Below, piece by piece: positions 46,856 through 57,403 of a stretch of 64,000 bases of DNA (the first letter of the stretch is position 1; each line of letters starts with the position of its first letter). The translations under genes were made by a program, and so were the position numbers. The notes under the pieces are model-generated. The model did not search any database, had not been told where the DNA came from, and was given only the letters and a program-made list of their open reading frames with translations. Source of the stretch: Diplocarpon mali (Eukaryota > Ascomycota > Leotiomycetes > Helotiales > Drepanopezizaceae); the NCBI GenBank assembly GCA_024741835.1, contig JAENRP010000077.1, positions 62,001 to 126,000 on the forward strand, read 5' to 3'.

Positions 46856-48558
46856 ATGGACGATTATATGTTCAAGACCAATGTGGCCCGCTGCAAGAAT
46901 GTCGCGGAGGCGACGACATACCTGGAGCTCTTCTCTTATTCGGTAAGTAGAGGAATAATTGATTCAGGAACCCTTCGAAATCTTATTCAATTCAGGATCC
47001 GGAATATAATAGTGTCGAAGAGCATCCTTTGACACCAGACGAGTTCGAGAACTATCTTCATCGAAGGGTACAGTTGCGCCTAGGACGAAGTGAAATGGAA
47101 AACGTAGCTGAAATATGATTGCTAGGGTGCATTTGCACCTCCAAAGCTCCCCAATGGAGTAGTTCAATTAGCTGGCATGCGATTGATGTAAGTCCGCGAT
47201 CTTATGAAGTAGGGTGGGAGGGGGTCCTGCTTACGTGCCAAGTCTTCAGCAGAATGCTCAACATCCCGAAACCTTTACTCCTCATGTGATTAGCCTGAAG
47301 CCTGAAGTCTATAAGTCGATGGTAGTAACGCTGAATCTACCATATCGCGCAATTGAAAGTACAAGTGCTGTCGGCCCATTTTTCTGGGCAGCGTGGGATC
47401 AGGACGAGATAAATCCTCATCTGCGTATGATTCCCCGATTAATCTGTCACACAGCCTCTGACATCAGAATAGAAATCGTATACCGAAAAAGTGATGTCCG
47501 AAAGAAAGGCTACACGCGGGGCTGGGAGCTCATGCTGTCACACGACGTAAACAACGGCATAACCGCGGGCTTCTGCAAGGGAACCCCAAGCTCCGACATT
47601 GTAGAGTGCATCAAGCATCTCAAAGAATGTGTGCTTCAAATTGGCCACCCTATGCTTCTTCCAATTATTATCTTCTCACACGATGTTTCATTCAAAACAG
47701 ACATCAAGCAACGAGAAGCGCGCGATTGGCTTCGACGTCTCGAACACGCGGTTAGTATGCGCAGCGAGATCGAGGAAAGAGAGGGGTATGTGAAGGAGGG
47801 AGTTGTGGACCTAGATGCTGTCAACAGGGACCTGGTGGAGTGCCACAGCCAGGTTCTGTGGAAGAGGCCAAAGGCTTATCTGGAGATATTGAAAGGGATT
47901 GAGGTAGCGATGGCTAAGTTCTACGAAGTATTGCCAGAATCTAGGAAAGAGAAGCCGATGAAGGCTTTGCAGGCTAGCATGCTTGCCAGAATGGAATTCT
48001 ACCGGGTGAAGTTGCAGGGCATCGAGAGTTACGCTCATACGACCTTGCAACGGCTGGAGATCCAGAGGAGTGCAGTAAGTCATTAGTAAAGACTCCTGAG
48101 GCACATTAGACTGACCGAGACAGCTTTACAACATTATAGCGCAGAAGGAAAGTAAACTAAATTTCAAAATGGCCGGTGAACAACGGAAGCTTGCACACTC
48201 CAGCAAACGAGATTCAGCAGCTATGAAGACTATTTCATTACTCGGGGCCGTTTTCTTACCCGGCGCCTATCTCGCCTCGGTCTTCTCCACGACGTTCTTC
48301 AATTTCCAACCAGATCAAGGCGAAAAGATGGTTGCAAGTCAGTTTTGGATATACTGGGCAGTAACGATTCCCTTGACTGCGATTATCGTCGCATTCTGGT
48401 ATGTTTGGGAGAGGAAAAGGGAGGCGAGATACGACCGTGAAGATTTGGACTTGGAAAAGGGGAGTGAGGATATGGAGAGAACGATTATGGCTATGATGAG
48501 AAAGAGGACCATGAGCAAAGCCAGTACATGGGACACAGGAAACAAGAAACAGGAGTAA
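46856..48558 (+). CDS. CorA-like divalent cation transporter family protein
   Basis: Exons 46856-46942, 46996-47067, 47126-47187, 47243-48074 and 48124-48558 give 495 aa. The first ATG may not be the true start, because the frame is open upstream (SVKTSFCREICDSVAAD), so an N-terminal exon may be missing. The large soluble part contains FFWAAWDQDEINPHL, YRKSDVRKKGYTRGWELMLS and FCKGTPSSDI, features of a fungal group often labelled CorA-like. Two C-terminal transmembrane helices follow, at ISLLGAVFLPGAYLASVF and FWIYWAVTIPLTAIIVAFW. The GMN motif that CorA magnesium channels carry after TM1 is absent (STTFFNF there), so transport and ion specificity are unproven. The third intron was placed with an AAG acceptor (47241-47242), because the nearer acceptors would leave an intron of about 25 bp. 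Confidence 0.75.
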
Positions 48559-48903
48559 GAGGTGAGAACGGCAGAATGGACTATAATAGATGATTCAGGA
48601 TAATGGTGAATGATGATCATGACTTACGAAGCACCACAAAGGATACAGGAAACGTGAAGTGCAACGATGTGATACCAGGCAAGAGACAGATGTACTACTT
48701 GGATCAGAAAAGCACGTCGACTTGTCAAATTTCAAATGACACATATTAACGGCATCTCCTAGTTTCCCTGCGATCCTTGCAAGACCCGTAACTTAGCTGG
48801 TATTTGTTAATACTGAGAGCCAACACCTCGGCTATTGCTCCTTCAATCGATCTATACTAAAGTCAGAACGTTCACCTCACGCTTTAAGCCTCGATAGTTT
48901 GCC
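48559..48903. other. Intergenic between convergent genes
   Basis: These 345 bp should contain both 3' UTRs. I see no further feature. Confidence 0.6.
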
Positions 48904-49808
48904 TCATGCGTCACTCCCTACTTCTCCCTTTCCCTCATTACTTGCCCCGCCCGCAACGCTAGCCACAAATTCCTGGTATTTGAACACCTCCCCTCTCTTC
49001 CCCATCCCACTAGCATGTCTTCCAAAAGCCCGTCTCCCAGAAAACCCGCTCATAACCCTATCAACCTCTCTCTCGGTCAGCGGTTTCTCGCCTGGGTCAG
49101 GCGCCGTATGTAGCAATGCATCCCTCAATTCCGCCAAGTCGACTTGTCCGCTATCGTCTTCATCAAATGCCGAGAAGGCGGAGAGCATGTCTGCAGGCGG
49201 GCCAAGCGCGGCTAGATGCACAGCAATAGAATTGAGGAAAGCAGGCAAAGAAATTGTTTGTGACGTAGATGGTGGGAAGAAAGCCGTTATGTCGGATGAA
49301 TTGGCGGAGAGTCCTGTCTTCCGATTAGCAGTTTCTCGCTATAAGCAATAGATCACTCACCCAGTTGTGTCAGCATATCAGCAATGTCCTCTCTCCCAAT
49401 TTGCCCATCACTATCTCTATCTAAGACTTGAAAACCCTCCCTCAATTCTCTGACTTGTGCTGGCTGCAACTTCGAGAGTGCATTGTTGTCTCCCGTATTC
49501 CTCGCCGTCAATACCCCCCCGAACCCTGGACTGCTCGGGCCCCTTATTGGCGAGTCTGCACTTTCTCGTTGAGCAGCTGTGTGGCCTCGTGGAGTGCATC
49601 TAGTAGTTTCTGATTCCGTGGTGGGCGTAGAGCTGCGGGCAAGTCTTGAAGGTGTGGTGGCCGTTGCTGTGACCATTTTGACTGGAGAGGGAGTAGGTGT
49701 TGATTGCCGGAGTGGTGACGGAGATGTGGGGTTACTCTCAGGTCTACGAAACGGTGAAGATCGAGGGCTCCCGTAGGAGAGAGGAGAGGGCTTGTATGTA
49801 GCAGCCAT
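48904..49808 (-). CDS. rlc1: Myosin regulatory light chain (EF-hand)
   Basis: Two exons, 49808-49361 and 49313-48904, give 285 aa. The first 110 residues are a low-complexity Ser/Thr/Pro extension with many SP and TP sites, likely phosphorylated and typical of fungal regulatory light chains. EF-hand 1 at about 130-141 (DRDSDGQIGRED) has all calcium ligands. A degenerate second hand lies around AFFPPSTSQTISLPAFLNSI, and EF-hand 3 (DEDDSGQVDLAE) is again intact. The C-terminal hand is degenerate. The arrangement fits light chains that bind the IQ motifs of type II myosin at the cytokinetic ring. A calmodulin-like protein of other function is the alternative. The 47-bp intron splits the Gly after MLTQL. 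Confidence 0.82.
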
Positions 49809-50400
49809 GACCGCGAGCTAAGTTGATGATGTTTGTCGATAAGGAAGTAGCTATGTGTGCGTGTTGTTTCTATACTCGGAAGATACACGAGACTTCCAAT
49901 ACTTAAACTGTGAAATCGTATCAATTAGAGCGCCAATCAGACTTTCGGATTGCGCGCAAGTATTTTGTAATTGCTGTTAGTTTTGTAGTCAGTCCAAGTT
50001 GAAGGTTGTCAGTGTAAACAAACCCTATGACTGGGAAGCTTACCTTATCTGATGAGCCGAGCCCCACATAATAGTTCCACTAACAGTTAGTCTGCGCTTC
50101 GGTCGGCCGGCCATCCTCAGCACGCTCAGGGGAAAAAGGCTACTCATACCAGAGATTTGCGCTGCCTTGTTGCCTTCTGACGACGCCAGTGTCACCTTCG
50201 TTGACCTTAACATTTCGAAAGTGGTAGTTGCATACCCAAGATGCACTTTTCCGCTGGTGATTAATGTAAGGCCTGTCAAAACCACGAGACTTGCGATTCC
50301 TTACCGTGTCCTGCATAGTTCTTGTCATAGCTTGCATGCAGTAACCTTGTCAAAGCCCCAAGTGGATCTGTCGCACGTATTCTCCTAGCTCGAGTCGGAA
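49809..50400. other. Divergent intergenic region, light chain / Afi1
   Basis: These 592 bp lie between opposite start codons and must carry both promoters. Overlapping short ORFs on both strands have no recognisable content. I see no clear motif. Confidence 0.55.
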
Positions 50401-53066
50401 ATGGGTGATGATGGCTTCAACCTACATCACCCAAATCTACAGAAACAGAGACCTTCAGATCCCAGAGCTACCATGCAACGTCAGACTAACAGAGGCACTT
50501 CGGGAACAATAGACCCAAGAGACTCTCATGGTAGCAATGGTGCTGGAGCTCGCCGAACATCACTGTCCTCATTTCCGTCCTCGAGATCTCCCAGCGCCAT
50601 GTCTCGACATTCTAGACCGTCGAGATCTCCCAATCCGCCAGTGAATAATCCCGATCGCATATCGGATCCCAGCTCGAATTCGAAAACCTCCTCGAGTGGT
50701 GTGTCTTCCCAGCACTCTTCCATGTCGGCGCCTAAGCGGCATAATCCAGAGGCACACCCAAAAAGGAAGCTCAAATCCCAGTACCCGCGCGGAGAAGGAG
50801 AGAATCATGTGGAATACATTCTGGTTGCCTCATTCGATGTGGATAAAGGGCCCATAATGGAACACCAGTATCCAGTAGCGATTACTGGAGATGAGCACAT
50901 GTTGGCGGAATTGATGTTGCCAGACCAGGCGCATGTACGGAATCAGGATTGGACAATGTTCTTTCTGCACAAGGATACAAGTCAAGATGAAGAAGATGCA
51001 GATTTGAAGGAAGAGAGTAAAAGGAAACGACAGCGGAGGAAGGACAGAGCTGCTGGGATACTAGATCCAGATGACGTTGAGGCTGCAGAGGACGATGATG
51101 AGGATCTGAGAAGTGAAGAGTCAGAAGACAGCGAACCAGAAGGCGGAGCCGGGCCACCTTTGATCTATGTTCTCAATCTGGTCAATACAAAGCAGGACAA
51201 GACCGCCAAAAGAGGGGCGGTGGTGAAGGCCATGGCGATATGTACACGCCATCCCTTCTTGCATATCTACAAGGTCAGTGGATCTCAACTCACCAATTCG
51301 GAAGTTTCTAATTAAAGGTAGCCTTTATTGCTGCTAGCCCTGGAGGAATATTTTAAATCGCCGCATCCGGCGACGCTGGCGTTGCTGTACGAAGCGGTAA
51401 ACACTATGGATTTATCACTTATGCCAAGACTAAGTCTCTTGGAACGACATTTGTTACAAGCGAGCGATAACAAAGATTTGTTTGTCGAAAAGTTCGAGCA
51501 GATGATCCAGATGAGGATGGCAGAGGATAGAGGAGAAGCCCCAGAAATTGCGTCTACTATGTCTGAAAGTCCCGAGAGACGAATGGACCTGACTCGAAAT
51601 GGGACTAAGGCGCATGTGGTGGCGCACTCGATGTACTCGGTACCTCGAGACACCCACGAATTTGAGACGAAAGTTATGTACAATGGAATCCCGATCCCGA
51701 TAAAAGTTCCAGTTGCAGTATCACCAGAGACCGTTGGGGACTTCTCCCTTATCAAACTTATCCAGACCTTTGGCGAACCTCATGCAAAATCACCCCAACC
51801 ATTCGCACTTCATCCACATCTGACAACTAGTGGAGCATTTACTCATCCAATTATAGTCTTGGCCAACGCAATGTTGACCCAAAAACGAGTAATTTTCCTC
51901 GGCTACAACCGCCCATCAGGAGAAGTGGCCGAAGCTGTTCTTGCAGCGTGTGCAATAGCTTCAGGGGGGATTCTTCGCGGCTTTACACGCCACGCATTTC
52001 CATACACTGATTTAAGCAAGATCGATGATCTGCTCAAGGTCCCGGGCTTCATAGCTGGTGTCACAAACCCCACTTTCGAGAATCATCCCGAGTGGTGGGA
52101 TCTGCTATGCGATTTGCCAACAGGTCGGATGAAAATAAGCAACAGGATAGAAGCTCCCCCTCTCACGGAAGGTCTCGCTAATTTCCAGTCTCAAAATCCT
52201 GGCTACGCAAATTTCGTGAATGTGTCGTCTTCATCACATACGGTCACAGACCTAACTGGAGATGCAGCTTTCATGGGCGATGTGTTTCGCAGTATTGCTG
52301 CCAGGCACGGCGAAGGTGTAATACGTGCAAAGTGGCGTCACTGGGTTGAGAAGTTTACACGCATATCGGCCGCTTTTGAAGAAACTGTCTACGGAGCTAG
52401 TGCGTTATATATTGGGGTTGAGGAAGCAGAGCCTGGAAACGAGAGTGTGTCTGGTCATGGATATGTTTGGCCTGATGAGCCTTCGAAGTTAAAAGAGTTG
52501 GCTGGCTGTGTGCATCGTATTGAGGGGTGGAGAAATACTCGTAGCTACTTCAGCTTCAAGCAGGTAATATTGCATTGGCCTTCGCTAAGGGTGCGCAGAC
52601 TAACGCATTAAAGGATATCGCCCAACTATATAACTTCAGGCCCCTGAAGGCACTTGACCTCCATCATCTGCATGATCAGTTGCGAATGACTAAGCTGACA
52701 CCGAGTTCAAGTCGCGAAATTTACCTGGCACTTTCTCGATATACACATTCTTACGACGAGATTTGTCAACTATTGACAGTGGCGCCAGAATCACACGCCG
52801 GGCTGTTCTACCTGGCACTCGGACTGTTCCACAAAGATAAAGATGTGAGATTAATGGTTGTCGATCTCCTGGAGAGAATTAGTGAGCATGAAGCAGGAAG
52901 GCATTGGTGGAAAGCTCTCAGCCGATTCGAGAAGCTGGCATACTATCGGATACGCCGAGAAGCAGAAGCAGAGATTAGAAGCAACATGGGAGAGAATGGC
53001 AATGTGCTTCAGTCCCTTCCGAACGGACAACAAATGACCATGATGGCCGAGAAACGAATAAGCTGA
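50401..53066 (+). CDS. afi1: Arf3-interacting polarity protein Afi1 (DENN-like)
   Basis: Exons 50401-51273, 51322-52563 and 52614-53066 give 855 aa. Residues 1-130 are Ser/Pro/Arg-rich and probably disordered. The Afi1 N-terminal docking domain begins at about 136 with [23 protein letters not shown] and continues through [10 protein letters not shown], interrupted by an acidic-basic insert ([28 protein letters not shown]). The middle region, with [40 protein letters not shown] and [13 protein letters not shown], fits the SPA (stabilisation of polarity axis) / DENN-type fold. In yeast Afi1 binds the small GTPase Arf3 at the cell cortex and helps set polarity; in hyphae a role in tip growth is an inference. 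All three exons join in phase 0. Confidence 0.92.
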
Positions 53067-53291
53067 GAAATTACAGCTGTCACGAAGTTTGCAAATGTTG
53101 CTGCGCAACAAAATATTTACAAAGATACCCACTATTATGGCATAGTTCGAAGAGATGAAGTACGAGCGGATACGTGAGCTTGTAAGTTCTTGAGTGGCCC
53201 GTACTATAGTTTATGTTTCGAAGCCGATTTACTTCTATCAGCATGAGCCGAGCCATAGCATGTATATAAAAAATGATGCTGGAGCGGCCTA

Positions 53292-54281
53292 CTATGCCAG
53301 AAGATATTTTGCCGCATAGTTGACATGATCAGTCGCAAATGTCGAGATGAAAAAGTATGAGTGGTCATATCCCTACAGGCTGTCAACATCTCGCTTCCAT
53401 TTCACTCATAACAGAGCAAGGAAGGAGACTTACATCCTGATATCTGACCTCCAATCCCTTTTTTCCACTCTTCTCAGCTGCCTCGACCAGGTTCTCTGGC
53501 AACAACTGCTTCTGCTTGTAAAAGTTATCGCCTGTGCCCACATCAACCAACGCCTCGAATTCCCCCTTCCACGTCTTCATCAACTCCGTCGCATCGTGCT
53601 TCTTCCACGCCTCTCTATCATCACCCAGATATCCCTTGAACGCCTTCTCGCCCCACGGGCATTGACTCGGATTCGAAATTGGTGCGAAGGCACTGACACT
53701 CTTGTACATTCCTGGATTCTTCAGGAACAGAGTCAAGGCGCCATGACCGCCCATACTATGGCCTGTGATAGACATACGCGAGGAGTCGAGTTCGGAGAAA
53801 GAGGAGAAGAGAGCTTTGGGGAGTTCGGATGTGATATAGGATTCCATTCTGTAGTTCTCGGACCAAGGGGAGGCGGTGGCGTCGATGTAGAAACCAGCGC
53901 CGGAGCCGAAGTCATAGGAATCATCTTCGCCTTGGATGTTAAGGCCTCCTGTGTCAGGTCAAGTATTCAGCATTTAATTGCTTAGTTTGGGGGTTACTTA
54001 AGGTGTGCGAATGAGGGCGTACGTGGAGATGTATCTGGAAAAACAACTGCTATTCCCTTTTGACTGGCCGCTGACTGGAAGAAACCCTTCTCAGCACAGT
54101 TGTCCCCCGTACAGGTGAGGCCGGAAAGATAGATGAGGACGGGGACTTTGGCCGAAGAACTGGAATTGGGTGGTAGGTACAGATTCAGAGCCATTGTGCA
54201 ACCTGTAGTTGACGCATCGTGAGTGAGCTTGAACAGCTTGCCGCCAAAAGAGGCAATGGTTGCGGTTGTTTTGAAAGACAT
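53292..54281 (-). CDS. S-formylglutathione hydrolase (esterase D)
   Basis: Exons 54281-53998, 53947-53434 and 53372-53292 give 292 aa. The enzyme releases formate and glutathione in the cytosolic formaldehyde detoxification pathway. Family marks are [38 protein letters not shown], the nucleophile elbow GHSMGGHG with Ser159, and the catalytic His270 in GYDHSYFF. The last exon encodes only 26 residues. The first intron is odd: the expected motif PRGxNIxGEDD is replaced by [19 protein letters not shown], because the only in-frame splice uses a GTAACC donor at 53997. An alternative donor at 54020 (GTACGC) would give PR followed by a +1 frame error. Either this species carries a small insertion, or a base is missing in the assembly. 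The gene is convergent with afi1. Confidence 0.9.
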
Positions 54282-54400
54282 ATTCTGTAAAACCGGCCAG
54301 ACCTATTTGGTTACCGGAGAACGAACACTCAGAGAGTCAGGATGGCACGGCTGTGACTTTGTAATCTGATGGCTCGGCTACTCTAACGTTTTAGACGTTG

Positions 54401-54427
54401 TTACCCCTCGCGGCCCCTCGCGGGGTA
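54401..54427. promoter_or_regulatory. Tandem CCCCTCGCGG pair in the S-formylglutathione hydrolase promoter
   Basis: Two head-to-tail CCCCTCGCGG units are framed by the inverted pair TTACCCC and GGGGTAA, about 120-146 bp upstream of the hydrolase start codon. Each contains CCCCT, the core of the stress response element bound by Msn2/4-type factors. A stress-responsive promoter is plausible but unproven. The rest of 54282-54720 shows nothing else; it also holds the RPB6 3' end. Confidence 0.45.
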
Positions 54428-54720
54428 ATGTATTGGCAGTCTAATTAATCCCTCCCAAATCGGAGCTGTCTCGGCATTCGGGCGCAACTGTTGTCGCAGT
54501 TTCGGGATCTTCGAATTCTACTTTCCGACTCCTACGCAGTCACAAGAATGCAGGGAGAATTCAGCTCAAAATGGCGACGATTACATCGCAGATAATTTCT
54601 GCTGTTCTTATAGCCACTAGATGCCTCCTGAACGCCATTTTTTATGCCAGGTCCAGCACCCTTGCAATGCAGAAGCCTCAAATACCCAGTCTCCACATCC
54701 GCTGCCAACCCATAAAACCT

Positions 54721-55419
54721 CTATTGCAAAAGCTCTTCACAGGTCCAATCCTCGTACCTATCGAAAATGTCAGCTAATCTAAGCTTTACGAAAATTTGAT
54801 TACACTCACATTCCATCAGGCATATATCTCCGCACGATCAGGGGTATCTTCTTCTCTCTCAGCTCCTTAATGGCGATCTGTAACGGATCCGTCTCTCCCT
54901 CCAAATCAACTAGAACGGGCGCATTCATACTTTTGACGTCTACTGGTCAGCAAAATGCAACATATTCTTCTAGCCAAAGCTCAAATCGTGTGAATACTGA
55001 CCTAATCTGCAAGGCCCGGGTACCAAGAATTCTAGCTCTTTCATACTTTGTCATGTATGGCGTGGTCGTCCGCTTCTCATAAGGGATCTTCTTGTCTTTT
55101 GGTGCCTTGTCCTTCGCCGTCTTGTTTGCCCTAGCCGAAGGATCACCCGACTCTACAACTTCTCGGCCGTGTTCGCCAGTAGCCAGAAGTTGGTCTGGGT
55201 TATGGCTGATCGCTACATCGTCCACCGGGCCATTGGTTTCAACGTCGGGATCATAGGGCTCGTTTGGCTCTTCGGGGTCGTAATCGGGCTCCTCATTGTC
55301 GTAGGCTGGAGAGAAACTGGCCCCAAGTTAGATGCGTTCCTGAAAAGAGCTTGCGCTACTGGTGGGTGAGTTCAGGTCGCTGCTTACCCGCCCTCGCCCA
55401 TATTCCCATCATCCGACAT
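54721..55419 (-). CDS. rpb6: RNA polymerase I, II and III common subunit RPB6 (RPABC2)
   Basis: Four exons on the minus strand, 55419-55388, 55316-55002, 54929-54810 and 54757-54721, give 167 aa. The acidic N-terminus ([28 protein letters not shown]) is typical. The conserved core reads [20 protein letters not shown], then [16 protein letters not shown], then [20 protein letters not shown], and ends [19 protein letters not shown]. Rpb6 helps hold the clamp and is shared by the three nuclear RNA polymerases. The first and last exons have only 32 and 37 bp, and each was placed by restoring the conserved protein across good donors. The gene is divergent from TFIIIA over 253 bp. Confidence 0.96.
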
Positions 55420-55672
55420 GATTACTAGAAAAGACACGAGAAGACGTGAAGATCTAGAGAGTAATTTCGCAGTAGTAGGTGAAGAAGCAGGAGGTGTCAA
55501 GAGATGAATTGTATCAATGAAGCTTGGACACACATGGTCGCGGCTCGCTTTGTTCCTAAATTACTAGTGCAAAAATAAGGTTTGTTGCCAAGATTTCATC
55601 GTATTGACCACAAATATTCTGATCAAAATTTTTACCAGCAATGACAATGCCTTCTCCTCAGTGGCTTCCAAT
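55420..55672. promoter_or_regulatory. Divergent promoter, RPB6 / TFIIIA
   Basis: There are 253 bp between the start codons of two transcription-machinery genes on opposite strands. A shared control region is possible. No motif was identified. Confidence 0.55.
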
Positions 55673-57403
55673 ATGGAAAAGAGGAAAACTGTAGCCCATC
55701 TGGAGAATTCTGCAAAGAGACAGAGACTTATGCAACTTCCTTCATCGCCAGGTAGGGATTGCTGCGCATTCTGTTACCGGCTTATCTGACATTTTACAGT
55801 GGAGGCATCCCAAGTGGCCGAAGACGAGGATGAGGATCATCGCCCAGGAAACGAGGAATCTTCTGACGGAGAAATTGATGCGGATACTCCTCTTACACCG
55901 TTCTCACCAGGAAAAAAGAAATTCCCTTCTGAGTCAAAGACAATCAAGTGCACCCATGAAGGCTGTACCAAAGTTTTCAATAGACCAGCTCGACTAACTG
56001 TTCATCTGAGAACGCATACGAATGAACGGCCTCATGTTTGCAAATTCGAGGGCTGTGATAAGGCTTATTTTGAGTCAAAACATCTCGCGCAACATGTTAA
56101 AGGATCTCATACGAAAGAACGAGAATTTTCATGTGATTGGGAAGGATGCAATAAGAGCTTTTTGACATCGACTCGTTTGAATCGCCATAAGACAACACAC
56201 ACTGGCCAAAATGTCTATCGTTGTACGGGCTACTCGCCTTGCAACGAGCCGTTTCGCAAACATCAGACCCTTCAACGCCACATCCGATCAGCTCATCTAA
56301 ACCTTGCTCCGTATCCATGTACATTTATTGATCCGGTGACTTCGCAAGGATGTAGTGCTGCATTTGATGGTGGAACTGGTCTCCGTCAACATATGGATCG
56401 TTTTCACTCGCCTGCACGAATCAAATGTCTTCAATGTAACGCTCCAGGCTTCAAGACAAATCGACAACTCCAGGCTCATATCCGCAGAGAGCACGCCAAA
56501 TGTATATTCTGTGATATTAAGTGTGCCAGCGAGAGAGAGCTATTGAAGCATATTGAAATTTATCATTCAGGTATTACCCTGGAGCAGCGAAAGAATGTAC
56601 CCTGTACATTTCCCGGATGCAATAAGCGATTCACCAAGCAAAACAACTTGAATACACATGTGCGAACCGCTCACATGGGAGAGCGTTTTATCTGTGGAAC
56701 ATTTGATCTGAGTTCATATCCAGACATGGCAGATTTTAATGACGATGAGGGTTGTGGAAAAGACTTTGTCTCGAAGGTAAGTCTTGTGGATCATGTTCGC
56801 ACCGCCCATAAAGGTCTCAAGGGCATTTCCAATACCAGTCGTAAGAAGACCTCTCAGAATTCCGATATAGAAGATGACTATGAGGACGTGAAAGGAGACG
56901 GGGATGACGAACAGCAGGAGGCGGATAGTGAGGAAGAGTATGTCCCAAAGACAAAACAGCCAAAGCGCAACCAAAAGACAAGAAGGTCTGTTGGTGAAGG
57001 TACGACTGCACACGATCCAAGGAGGAACATATACTGTATTGCACCAGGTTGTCGAAGCATGTTCATTCGACACTACGATCTGCAGGTTCATATACGTGAT
57101 GCTCACCCTACCTCACTCCATAGAATGGATCCTCCTGGATTCAGTGAATATATTGCGTTTCCAGATGGTTTTGCATTGCCGGATCTCATTCCTGGGATAG
57201 GAAGTTTTGGGCAGCAGGAAGCGGCCCAGCAGATTGGTGGGCTTGATGAACCGGCGGATTTTGACTGGACACTTCAGCGACAGGCTTTGGAAGATGGACC
57301 TTTTTGGATTGGTGCTGACACTGGAGATTTTGCTCTTAGCAGCAATGGGGATCAGGGCGAATGGGACCAAGAAGAAGAAGAGATGAGGAGGCTTATCAGT
57401 TGA
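55673..57403 (+). CDS. Transcription factor IIIA (ten C2H2 fingers)
   Basis: Exons 55673-55751 and 55800-57403 give 560 aa. TFIIIA binds the internal control region of 5S rRNA genes and recruits Pol III. The N-terminus (MEKRKTVAHLENSAKRQRLM) is followed by an acidic Ser/Pro stretch. Fingers 1-8 run from CTHEGCTKVFNRPARLTVHL to CTFPGCNKRFTKQNNLNTHV, with TFIIIA-like spacing and short linkers. Finger 9 contains a long insert between its cysteines. Finger 10 (CIAPGCRSMFIRHYDLQVHI) comes after an acidic and basic linker of about 90 residues. The acidic C-terminus ends WDQEEEEMRRLIS. The long linker before the last finger resembles the yeast factor, where such a spacer is needed for function. The 48-bp intron joins PSSPG to V-E-A-S. 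Confidence 0.9.
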
